Origin: Prevotella sp. UBA3837
GTDB lineage: Bacteria; Bacteroidota; Bacteroidia; Bacteroidales; Bacteroidaceae
Length of the DNA: 30,875 bases
Direction of reading: 5' to 3'
Assembly (NCBI GenBank): GCA_002392835.1
Contig: DGHX01000131.1
Coordinates: forward strand, 1 to 30,875
Shown here: one piece after another, positions 8,295 to 15,872 of the stretch
How positions within the stretch are numbered: the stretch's first letter is position 1
How the letters are laid out: the number at the start of each line of letters is the position of its first letter
Position numbers and translations under genes: made by a program
The notes under the pieces: generated by a model
What the model saw: the letters and a program-made list of their open reading frames with translations, nothing else
The model's database searches: none
Told to the model about the DNA's origin: nothing

Positions 8295-9923
8295 ATGATT
8301 ATGAGACTCAATAAAATCATTCTTGCAACAGGCTTGTTTGCCGTAGCCCTTGCCAGCTGCACGGATTTGGACATCAAGCCAAGCTCGCAATACACCGAAG
8401 ACCCCAGTAAGAATTCGGGTGTAGACCCCATGATTGTTGTCGAAGCCAAGATGGCCGACGTCTACTTCCACCTGGCCGGAACCTTCGGCCGCCGCTACAT
8501 GGAGGCACAGTGCCTCGCTTCCGATGAGTTTACCGGACTGGCTTTCGACGGCGGTTACTACGACGGCGGCACATACGCCCACCAGGCACTGCACTGCAGC
8601 TCGGCCACCGATGCATCGCTCGACTGGTACTCAGACCTCACATCGGGCATCACCAAGGCCAACACCATCCTCGAGGAGCTGGGCAGTGCCGCCTCGGAGC
8701 AGATGAAGGCACCGGCACGCGCCATGCGCGCATACTTCACCTGGATACTCATGGACAGCTTCGGCGACACCCCCATCCTGGAGAAGGTGCCTGCCGAGGG
8801 CGAGGTCGTGGCCCGCTCGCCGCGAAAGGAAGTGGCTGAGTGGATTGAGAAGGAGCTCACCGAGATTATTCCCGCGCTCACCGAGGACGTCACCGAGAAC
8901 ACCTACGGCAAGCCCACCCGCTGGATGGCCGAGGCCCTGCTGGCCAAGCTCTACCTGAACTGGGCCGTCTACACCGCTGAGTCCGTCGACCAGTATGATG
9001 CCGCAACGGCTGCCAACCCCAAGCTCGACGCCTGCATCGAGGCTTGTAACGACATCATCAACAGCGGAAAGTTCAACCTCGGATCGGTTGACTACCTGCA
9101 CAAGTTCTCCTACGACAACGGCCCGTTCGTCGAGGACTTTATCTACGTCATGCCCTACGATGCCATCAACCGCCAGGGCTTTCAGTATGCCCGCCCCCGC
9201 TCGTTCAAGCAGCTGAAGGGCATGGTGCCCAACGTCTACGGCTCCACCGACGCCTTCACACAGTCCTTCGGCGGAAACATGGTCGTCACGCCCGAGTTCG
9301 CCAAGCTCTTCTCGCTCGAGGGCGACATCCGCAACCTCTGCATCCTGCGCGGCAATGTCTTCATACGCGACCCGAAGACGCTGCGCCCCACCACCGAGCC
9401 GTTCATGTACAAGGGCAAGCAGGTGCGCTTCACCGAGGACATCGCCCTGGCCAAGTGGGACAACACCATCGACGTGGGTAACAACGACGAGTCCATACAG
9501 CAGGGCTGCCACTCCATCAAGTGGTTCATCGTTCCCGGCGACTATAACAACGGACGCAACCAGTCGAATGACCTCCCCCTGTTCCGCTATGCCGACGTTC
9601 TGCTCATGAAGGCCGAGTGCCTGGTGCGCACCGGACAGGGCGGAGCCAAGGAGCTGTTCAACCAGATTCGCAAGTACGCCGGCGCCCCCGAGCTGGCAGC
9701 AGAGCCTACGCTGAGCGAAATCTACGACGAGCGCGGACGTGAGTTCTTCGACGAGAACTGGCGCCGCAACGACATGATTCGCTTCGGACACTTCGAGGAC
9801 GAGTTCTTCCCCCACTACAAGGACTTCCCCGATGCCAACTTCGACAAGCGCCACCGCATCTTCCCCGTGGAGCAGGAGATGCTCGACCTGAACCCCGGCT
9901 GGGAGCAGAACCCCGGCTACTAA
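8295..9923 (+). CDS. susD: SusD/RagB family glycan-binding lipoprotein
   Basis: A surface lipoprotein of 542 residues that acts as the lid of SusC and binds oligosaccharides. The signal peptide ends in ALAS-C22, a lipoprotein signal (start at 8295; a second in-frame ATG at 8301 is equally possible). SusD hallmarks are the N-terminal tetratricopeptide-like helices, ADVLLMKAECLVRTG (from residue 433), FNQIRKYAG, and ERGREFFDENWRRNDMIRFG (from ~479). The C-terminus NPGWEQNPGY is typical of the family. It lies 18 bp after susC in the same operon. Its ligand cannot be deduced, but neighbouring GH28, GH51 and GH67 genes suggest a plant cell-wall glycan. It is followed by two hairpins that probably end the transcript. 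Confidence 0.95.
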   Translation: MIMRLNKIILATGLFAVALASCTDLDIKPSSQYTEDPSKNSGVDPMIVVEAKMADVYFHLAGTFGRRYMEAQCLASDEFTGLAFDGGYYDGGTYAHQALHCSSATDASLDWYSDLTSGITKANTILEELGSAASEQMKAPARAMRAYFTWILMDSFGDTPILEKVPAEGEVVARSPRKEVAEWIEKELTEIIPALTEDVTENTYGKPTRWMAEALLAKLYLNWAVYTAESVDQYDAATAANPKLDACIEACNDIINSGKFNLGSVDYLHKFSYDNGPFVEDFIYVMPYDAINRQGFQYARPRSFKQLKGMVPNVYGSTDAFTQSFGGNMVVTPEFAKLFSLEGDIRNLCILRGNVFIRDPKTLRPTTEPFMYKGKQVRFTEDIALAKWDNTIDVGNNDESIQQGCHSIKWFIVPGDYNNGRNQSNDLPLFRYADVLLMKAECLVRTGQGGAKELFNQIRKYAGAPELAAEPTLSEIYDERGREFFDENWRRNDMIRFGHFEDEFFPHYKDFPDANFDKRHRIFPVEQEMLDLNPGWEQNPGY

Positions 9924-9932
9924 GACAACATC

Positions 9933-9962
9933 GGCCGGCACACGCACACCGCTGTGCCGGCC
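9933..9962. other. Perfect 10-bp stem hairpin after susD
   Basis: GGCCGGCACA (9933-9942) pairs exactly with TGTGCCGGCC (9953-9962) around a 10-nt loop, 9 nt after the susD stop. There is no T-run, so it may stabilise the mRNA 3' end rather than terminate transcription. It sits directly before the true terminator. Confidence 0.7.
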
Positions 9963-9980
9963 CTGCTTTCATAAGCCCGA

Positions 9981-10016
9981 AAAAAAGGCGCAGCACTCGT
10001 GTGCTGCGCCTTTTTT
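9981..10016. terminator. Bidirectional intrinsic terminator between susD and GH67
   Basis: GGCGCAGCAC (9987-9996), loop TCGT, and GTGCTGCGCC (10001-10010) form a perfect stem. It is flanked by six A on the left (9981-9986) and six T on the right (10011-10016), so it can serve both converging genes: susD ends at 9923 and GH67 ends at 10039. Confidence 0.9.
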
Positions 10017-10038
10017 GCTGTCTGTGTGAATAGCCATG

Positions 10039-12039
10039 CTACTCTGCGAACTGGCGGAAGTAGCCGATGCAGTGGTTGCGCCACTCGCGGGCGTTCTGCT
10101 GCTGGTGGCGCAGGCGCTGGTTTACCTCGTGGTAGCGCTGGCTGTCGACGTATGGGCGCATCTGCTGCCAGGTCTCCACGTAGCTGTCCACCATCTGCAC
10201 GCCGTGGTTGTAGTGCTGCTGCAGGCTCTGCCACAGCGTGGTGCCGTCGGGCATGATGAAGCCCCAGGGCAGGTGGTGGAACCACAGCAGATACTGCTGC
10301 GGACAGGTCTGCACGTCATCGTACAGCTGGCTCAGCGGCTGACGGTACTGCTGTGTGGCTCCGGTGCCGCCGTGCGTGCTGCGGTTGAAGCCTATGCCGT
10401 CGCGGCCTGCCTTGTGGTACCACACCGGCTTCCACTCGTCGGGGAAGTTGGGCTGATTGCCCTCAGGCTCAGGACCGTAGTGGTGGTCGCCCTTGAAGAT
10501 GTGGTGCAGGCCCAGCGGCATCATGTAGTCTACGCAGGCCTCGTGGCTGGTCTGCATGACGTCGGTCATGGGCACGAGGAAGTGCTCGTCGCTGCTGAAC
10601 GTCTGCTGCAGCCATTCGCGGGCAATGTCGCGGCTTTGAAGCGTGGGGTTCCAGGCCAGGCGGCCGAAGACGTACCAGTTGGCCTGCGAGAAGTGGTGGC
10701 CGCACCAGTTGGCGTCGAGCCCGATGTTGGCCACGCCGGCAATGGCCGGCAGGGCCGGGGCGGAGAAGCGGCTGAGGTCGAGCAGGTGGAAGAACTCCTG
10801 CCACATGGGGCCGAGGTACACCAGGTGGCGGCTCTGGCCCAGATACTCCTGCGTTATCTGCAGCTCGGGCATCATCGGCGTCTGCTTCAGCTGGTCGAAG
10901 AGGGGGCTGTAGGGCTCGCGGGGCTGGAAGTCGAGCGGGCCGTTCTTTATCTGCACGATGACGTTCTTGCGGAACTGCCCGTCGAGGGGCTTGAACTCTG
11001 CTGCGGCCTTCATCACACGGTCGGTGTTGCCGTCGTGATAGCCGTAGACGAAGGCTCGCCACATCACTATGCCGCCGTGGGGGGCCAGGGCGTCGGCCAT
11101 CATGTTGGCTCCCTCGGCGTGCGTGCGCTGATAGTCGCCGGGGCCGGGCTGACCCTCGCTGTTGGCCTTCACCAGGAAGCCGCCGAAGTCGGGTATGAGC
11201 TGGTATATCTCGTCGGACTTCTTCTGCCACCATGCCGCTACCTGTGGGTCCAGCGGGTCGGCAGTGGCCAGCGGCTGTCCGTTGTTCACGCCCTTCACGC
11301 CCACCGTCATGGGCGATGCGAAGTTCACCGACAGGAAGACGCGCAGGCCGTAGGGGCGTAGCACGTCGGCTATGGCGCGCACCGAGTCGAGGTACTCTGT
11401 GGCGAGCATGCGCGGCGAGGCGTTCACGTTGTTCAGCACCGTGGCGTTGATGCCTATGCTGGCGTTGGCGCGGGCGTACTCCTGCAGCAGTGAAGGGCTG
11501 TGGGCGGCCTGTGCGGCGTTGCTCCAGAAGATGCTCCTTCCGGCGTAGCCGCGCTCTATGCTGCCGTCGAGGTTATCCCAGTGGTTCAGTATTCGCAGCC
11601 GGAAGGCCGGACGCTCGTCGACGGGGTTCACGGGTTGCCCCGTCTGTTGCTGCCGCAGCAGGTGGTAGGCGCCGTACAGCAGTCCCTGCTCGCGCCCGTG
11701 GGCCCTGAGCAGCAGGTTGCCGTCGGCCTGCCGGGTGATGGTGAAGCCGTCGTCGCCCTGCGCCGCCGTCTGTTCATCGCTGCCCGTCTTGTCTATCTGC
11801 AGCGTCAGCGGTGCCCCGTGCCAGTAGGTGCGCAGCTCGTCGAGGGCTATCTGCACCATGGGCGAGGGCTGGCCGCTTGCGTCGAGCTGCACCTGGGCGG
11901 GCGTGCTGTTGGGCTGCATGCCGAGCCACAGCTGGTGCCCGTCGGTCTGTGCCCATGCGGGGCAGCAGGCCATGAGTAGTGCCGCCAGCGCCAGCACGGC
12001 CAGCGACGGGCGCCGGCCGTTGTTCTCTGTTCTCCTCAT
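10039..12039 (-). CDS. GH67 alpha-glucuronidase
   Basis: A 666-residue exported enzyme that removes 4-O-methyl-glucuronic acid from the non-reducing end of xylo-oligosaccharides. The N-terminus is a signal sequence (residues ~1-30, ending PAWAQ; LLMAC could alternatively act as a weak lipobox). An N-terminal alpha/beta domain is followed by the barrel with FRLRILNHWDNLDGSIERGYAGRSIFW-type core motifs. Likely catalytic residues are acid E295 in KANSEGQPGPGDY, D370 in NGPLDFQPREP, and E398 in QITQEYLGQ. The C-terminal helical domain has the usual WNPTLQSRDIAREW motif. Length matches the family (~650-730). It starts 12 bp after the SIMPL gene stop, so it is probably cotranscribed with it, yet it lies convergent to susCD. 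Confidence 0.95.
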   Translation of the reverse strand: MRRTENNGRRPSLAVLALAALLMACCPAWAQTDGHQLWLGMQPNSTPAQVQLDASGQPSPMVQIALDELRTYWHGAPLTLQIDKTGSDEQTAAQGDDGFTITRQADGNLLLRAHGREQGLLYGAYHLLRQQQTGQPVNPVDERPAFRLRILNHWDNLDGSIERGYAGRSIFWSNAAQAAHSPSLLQEYARANASIGINATVLNNVNASPRMLATEYLDSVRAIADVLRPYGLRVFLSVNFASPMTVGVKGVNNGQPLATADPLDPQVAAWWQKKSDEIYQLIPDFGGFLVKANSEGQPGPGDYQRTHAEGANMMADALAPHGGIVMWRAFVYGYHDGNTDRVMKAAAEFKPLDGQFRKNVIVQIKNGPLDFQPREPYSPLFDQLKQTPMMPELQITQEYLGQSRHLVYLGPMWQEFFHLLDLSRFSAPALPAIAGVANIGLDANWCGHHFSQANWYVFGRLAWNPTLQSRDIAREWLQQTFSSDEHFLVPMTDVMQTSHEACVDYMMPLGLHHIFKGDHHYGPEPEGNQPNFPDEWKPVWYHKAGRDGIGFNRSTHGGTGATQQYRQPLSQLYDDVQTCPQQYLLWFHHLPWGFIMPDGTTLWQSLQQHYNHGVQMVDSYVETWQQMRPYVDSQRYHEVNQRLRHQQQNAREWRNHCIGYFRQFAE

Positions 12040-12051
12040 AATGGTCGGCCT

Positions 12052-12735
12052 TTATCGCAGTGTGTAGGTGATGGTGGTCACGATGCGCAGCTTCTTGATG
12101 TAAGGCGTGTTCTGGTCGCGGTCGTCAATCTCGAAGACGCCCTGACCTGCACTCTGTATGCCTCCAATCTTCGAGTCGCTGGCCTCGGCAAACTGCTCCG
12201 CGGTGTTGCGGGCGGCCTTGATGGCCTCGGCCATCATCTCGGGCTTCAGCTCCTGGAACGAGGCCAGCTCGTAGCTGGGGTAGCCGCTCTCCACGGCGAC
12301 GCCCTGCTCCAGCAGCTCGCCCTGCTTGTAGATGATTTCGTTCACCTTCTCCACCTGGCGCGTGTAGACGTTCACGCTGGTGCTGGCGGTGTAGCGGTAG
12401 CTCTTGCGGTTCTCGCTCCAGGTGTTGGCCTCGAGGTCGTTCACCGACGGTGCCGAGATGGTGATGTCCTGCTCGCTGATGCCGTTCTGCACCAGGAACC
12501 GCTTGATCTTCTCGGCCTGCTGGCTGATGCGCTGGTACAGTGTGGGCAGGTCGTTGCCCATCTCCGTGGTGCTCAGGCTCCACGTCACCTTGTCGGCGGG
12601 AACCTCGCGCTCGGCCAGGCCTTTCACCGTCACTTGGCGGTCCTTGTTGGCAAAGTTGTCAATGCCGCCCTTGATGCACCATCCCATCAGTACCATGCCG
12701 ACGGCGATGATTGCAGCTTCTTTCATCCTGTTCAT
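12052..12735 (-). CDS. SIMPL domain-containing (DUF541) membrane-anchored protein
   Basis: A 227-residue protein with one N-terminal hydrophobic segment (~7-20), likely an uncleaved anchor or signal. The SIMPL/DUF541 fold follows (VTVKGLAEREVPADKVTWSL, then a helix with QQAEKIKRFLVQNGI and the motif ISAPSVND, ending ITYTLR). Family members are periplasmic or outer-membrane proteins of poorly known function; some form channel-like assemblies. ATG at 12735 was chosen; a second Met at residue 4 is possible. It lies 69 bp after the GNAT gene and 12 bp before GH67. Nothing in the sequence ties it to glycan breakdown. Confidence 0.85.
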   Translation of the reverse strand: MNRMKEAAIIAVGMVLMGWCIKGGIDNFANKDRQVTVKGLAEREVPADKVTWSLSTTEMGNDLPTLYQRISQQAEKIKRFLVQNGISEQDITISAPSVNDLEANTWSENRKSYRYTASTSVNVYTRQVEKVNEIIYKQGELLEQGVAVESGYPSYELASFQELKPEMMAEAIKAARNTAEQFAEASDSKIGGIQSAGQGVFEIDDRDQNTPYIKKLRIVTTITYTLR

Positions 12736-12804
12736 AATAGTTAACTTTTAATGGTTATCGTAAGTTCATTCAAATGGTAATCGCCAGTCAATGTGCATGC
12801 AGGC

Positions 12805-13272
12805 TTACAGCAGGGCTTCCATCCCCGTCTTCTGCACCTGCATGCCCATGCTGCGGTAGAAGGCCATGGCGGGGTCGTTGCCTTCCCACACGTTGAGCGT
12901 GATGTTATGGCAGCCGACGGCCCGGGCATACTGGCTGACGTGCTCATACAGCGCCTTGCCCACGTGGTGGCCACGGGCCGAGGCATCGACGCAGATGTCG
13001 TCGATGTACAGCGTCTTGGCGTCTTGCAGCAGCCCGTGGTCCTTCACCTCGGTCAGCTGACAGAAGGCATGGCCCACGACGGAGCCCTCGTCGTCGGTGT
13101 ACACGAAGACCGGCTTGCTCTCGTCGCCGAGCAGCGTCTCCAGCTCCTGCTCGTTGTACTTTGTGGTGTTGGCCTTGAACAGGTCGGGGCGCAGCTCGTG
13201 GTGCACCATGTTCACCTGGTGCAGCAAGCTGATGATGCCCCTGATGTCGTTGCGGTTTGCTCTTCTTACCAT
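12805..13272 (-). CDS. GNAT family N-acetyltransferase
   Basis: A cytoplasmic 155-residue enzyme expected to transfer an acetyl group from acetyl-CoA to an amine. The fold is complete: beta-strand IDDICVDASAR, then the acetyl-CoA pyrophosphate loop R100-G-H-H-V-G105-K, helix ALYEHVSQYARAVG, strand ITLNVWEGN, and motif B DPAMAFYRSMGM. The acceptor cannot be predicted. ATG at 13270-13272 lies about 22 nt downstream of a good TATCTTTG box, which supports the start. It is probably the first gene of a minus-strand unit with the SIMPL protein and GH67. Confidence 0.88.
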   Translation of the reverse strand: MVRRANRNDIRGIISLLHQVNMVHHELRPDLFKANTTKYNEQELETLLGDESKPVFVYTDDEGSVVGHAFCQLTEVKDHGLLQDAKTLYIDDICVDASARGHHVGKALYEHVSQYARAVGCHNITLNVWEGNDPAMAFYRSMGMQVQKTGMEALL

Positions 13273-13294
13273 ACAGCTTTAGTTATTACAGCGG

Positions 13295-13326
13295 CAAAGA
13301 TAAGCATTTTTCCTGAAACCGCCAAA
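13295..13326 (-). promoter_or_regulatory. Promoter for the GNAT-SIMPL-GH67 unit
   Basis: On the minus strand a TTTG (13326-13323) is followed after 20 nt by TATCTTTG (13302-13295). This is a full TTTG-N20-TAnnTTTG Bacteroidota promoter, close upstream of the GNAT ATG at 13272. Confidence 0.75.
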
Positions 13327-13397
13327 TGGATTGCAATTTTCTTTTGAAGAGGAGGCGGAGCCGTTGGCCCACGGTCATGGGCACGGAGGAATCGGGG

Positions 13398-15872
13398 TCA
13401 GAAGGGGTAGCCGATGGCGATGTGCAGGGTGTGCATGTCGCCGAAGCGGCGCAGGTTGAAGTAGCCGCTGTGGCCGGTGTCGTAGGGGGCGTGCAGGGCA
13501 AAGCCCCAGTCCAGGCGCAGCACCAGGAAGTCGAGGTCGTAGCGCAGGCCCACGCCGGTGCCCAGTGCCGTCTGGCGCAGGAAGCTCTTAGTGCTGAACT
13601 TCCATCCTGAGAAGATGGAGTTCCACAGGTCCACGAACTGCCGCTCTTCGTCGTCCATGCCGCTTTCGGTGTCGAGGCTCCAGTCCTCAGAGTTCCACAC
13701 GTTGCCGGCGTCGAGGAAGACGGCTCCGTAGAGGCTGCCGAAGAGTCGCTGGCGCAGCTCGAGGTTGAGCACCAGCTTGGTGTCGCCGTTCTGCATGAGG
13801 TATGAGAACTGCCGGTCGTCGTCGAAGGGTGTGAAGGAGCCGGGGCCGATGCTGCGCACGGGGAAGGCGCGTATGCTGTTGGCTCCGCCCACGTAGAACA
13901 TCTCGCTGAAGGGCCCTGTGCTGCTGTTGCCGAAGCTCCACATCACGCCGGCGTTGACATGTCCCACGAGCTTGGTCGAGGGTGCCAGCGTCCACGTCTT
14001 CGTCAGGTCCGTCTCTACCTTCACGAACTGCGAGTAGGGTGTCTTGAAGAGCGTCTTGTCCTTCTGCTTCCATCCGTTGCCCTGTATGAGCACGTCGTAG
14101 AGGGCGGTGAGGTTTCCGCTCTCCTCGATGGTGGTCTCCCAGCGCACGGGGTGGCGCAGGGTGGCGGGCGAGGCATAGGTGTAGGTGTAGCGCATCTTGG
14201 GTATGAAGTAGTTGTCCATGGTGGCGCTGAGGTAGGGGCTCATGTCGAGCAGCGAGTCGAAGCGCTCGGTGTGGCTGTTCATGAACTGATACTTCACCAT
14301 GAGCGGCGACAGCTCGTGGCGGCTCTGCTCCGACGACTGCCACCGGTAGGTCCACTCCCCGCTGACGATGTGCATCTTGTAGTAGCTGGGGCGCCGCACC
14401 ACGTCGCTCGACACTTTGGCCACCGTCGACGAGGGCAGCATCCTGTAGCGGCGGAAGCGGCGGCGCTGTGCCGTTGCCGACGTCGTTCTGGGCTGTTGCT
14501 GCTGCTGGCGGCGAAAGCGTGGCAGCAGCAGGTTGGGGAACTCAATGGAGGCGTCGACACCGTACTGGTAGGAGTCGAGGTCGGAGCCTTTGGCTGACGT
14601 CTGCCACTCGTAGGCGCCGTGCAGGTTGATGTCGAGCTTCTCGCCGCCGCGGAAGGGGTTGCGGCGCGTCACGCCCACCTTCAGCTCGGGGCCCAGGCGG
14701 CCGATGGTGCGGTTCACGAAGTTGGTCTCTACATACACGTCGTAGGGCTTGTCGAAGATGCAGTCGAGGAGCAGGTTGAGCGAGTCGCCCTGGGCCGACG
14801 GCGTGAACTGGAAGTCGACGCTGCTGAAGACGCCGGTGGCGTTCACCTTCTGCATGGACTCCAGGTAGTTGTCGTAGCTGAAGAGCTGTCGCGGCCTGAG
14901 CTTCAGCCCACGCAGCACCACGCCCGGGCGCATGGGCTCGCGCTTGCCGCTGAAGGCAAGCCTGAGGTATCGGCGTGTGCTGACGGTGTCGGGGCGCTCG
15001 GCCCGGCTGCGCCGCAGCTGCACGGTGGTGGTGCCCATGGTCCATGGCCGCAGGGCCTGGGGCGGCAGCGAGTCGGCCATCTGCAGTCGCAGCTGTGCCC
15101 GTGCGGGCCGCTGGAAGGTGTCAGCCAGGAAGGTGGCATAGGTGGGCTGGTAGTAGAAGTATCCGTTGTTGCGCAGCAGTTGGCTCAGCCGTGTGCGCTC
15201 GGCGTCGAGGGTGGGGGCGCTGAAGGGTGTGCCGGGCTTGACGAGTGCTTCGCTCAGCGTGGAGTCAATGAGCTGCTGCATGGCGGGAGTGAAGCCCACG
15301 TAGCTCATGGTGTCAACGCGGAAGAGGGTGTCCATGCGCACGGTGTAGGCAATTTTCGCCTTGCGCGGGTTGCGGGTTCCCACCTCGCGGAAGCTGACGT
15401 CGGCGTGCATGTAGCCATGGGTGCGCAGTACCTGGCGCGCCACCTGCGTGCGCAGGGCGGGGTTCACCTGGCTCATCAGCACGGGGGGCTTGCCCAGGGT
15501 GCGGTTCAGCCACTTCTTCAGCACGCCGTGCGAGCCTTGTGTGACGTTCCATATCCACAGCCCGTAGGGGAAGGGCGAGCGGTAGTAGCTGGAGCCGAAG
15601 AGGGCACCGTTGGGGGCGGTGGCCAGGGCGGCCTCCACCTCTTCGCGCACCTGGGCGGCATGGTCGCTGGGCTGATAGTCCACATAGTCAATCTTCTTCA
15701 GTCCCACGAAGAGCTGGTCGTCCTCGGGGATGTGGCTCGTGGTGGAGCAGGCAGAAAGCAGGAGGGCCAGCAACCCGCCCCCAACCCCTCCCGTGCTGAA
15801 GGGGAGTTGGGATAGTCTTGCTGTCTTCGCTATCGCTGCTTTTATCCTATTGATGATGCTGTGTGGAGTCAT
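13398..15872 (-). CDS. tamL: TamL: TamA-like outer-membrane assembly lipoprotein (BamA/TamA superfamily)
   Basis: An 824-residue outer-membrane protein that works with TamB in envelope protein or lipid assembly. The signal ends in LLLSAC42, marking a lipoprotein, which is the hallmark of the TamL variant of TamA in Bacteroidota. POTRA-like domains cover ~60-430. The 16-strand-type barrel runs from ~440 to the end, with the conserved FYVGGANSIRAFP segment that matches the (V/I)RG(F/Y) region, and a terminal aromatic strand HIAIGYPF. Its start overlaps the end of tamB by 26 nt in another frame, so translation is probably coupled. The signal peptide is unusually long (42 residues), with a segment (PFSTGGVGGG) that comes from a G-rich palindromic repeat. 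Confidence 0.88.
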   Translation of the reverse strand: MTPHSIINRIKAAIAKTARLSQLPFSTGGVGGGLLALLLSACSTTSHIPEDDQLFVGLKKIDYVDYQPSDHAAQVREEVEAALATAPNGALFGSSYYRSPFPYGLWIWNVTQGSHGVLKKWLNRTLGKPPVLMSQVNPALRTQVARQVLRTHGYMHADVSFREVGTRNPRKAKIAYTVRMDTLFRVDTMSYVGFTPAMQQLIDSTLSEALVKPGTPFSAPTLDAERTRLSQLLRNNGYFYYQPTYATFLADTFQRPARAQLRLQMADSLPPQALRPWTMGTTTVQLRRSRAERPDTVSTRRYLRLAFSGKREPMRPGVVLRGLKLRPRQLFSYDNYLESMQKVNATGVFSSVDFQFTPSAQGDSLNLLLDCIFDKPYDVYVETNFVNRTIGRLGPELKVGVTRRNPFRGGEKLDINLHGAYEWQTSAKGSDLDSYQYGVDASIEFPNLLLPRFRRQQQQQPRTTSATAQRRRFRRYRMLPSSTVAKVSSDVVRRPSYYKMHIVSGEWTYRWQSSEQSRHELSPLMVKYQFMNSHTERFDSLLDMSPYLSATMDNYFIPKMRYTYTYASPATLRHPVRWETTIEESGNLTALYDVLIQGNGWKQKDKTLFKTPYSQFVKVETDLTKTWTLAPSTKLVGHVNAGVMWSFGNSSTGPFSEMFYVGGANSIRAFPVRSIGPGSFTPFDDDRQFSYLMQNGDTKLVLNLELRQRLFGSLYGAVFLDAGNVWNSEDWSLDTESGMDDEERQFVDLWNSIFSGWKFSTKSFLRQTALGTGVGLRYDLDFLVLRLDWGFALHAPYDTGHSGYFNLRRFGDMHTLHIAIGYPF
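15775..15810. repeat. G/C-rich imperfect palindrome within the tamL signal-peptide coding region
   Basis: On the minus strand CCCAACTCCCC, a short spacer and GGGAGGGGTTGGG form an imperfect hairpin. The sequence encodes the atypical LPFSTGGVGGG stretch before the TamL lipobox. A related G-rich block in opposite orientation lies ~180 bp away at 15983-16004 inside tamB. Confidence 0.65.

Noticed and set aside
5421..8594. Long minus-strand frames opposite susC (410 and 640 codons)
   Set aside because: They mirror the susC codon pattern, have no signal or motif, and would cut across the susC-susD junction.
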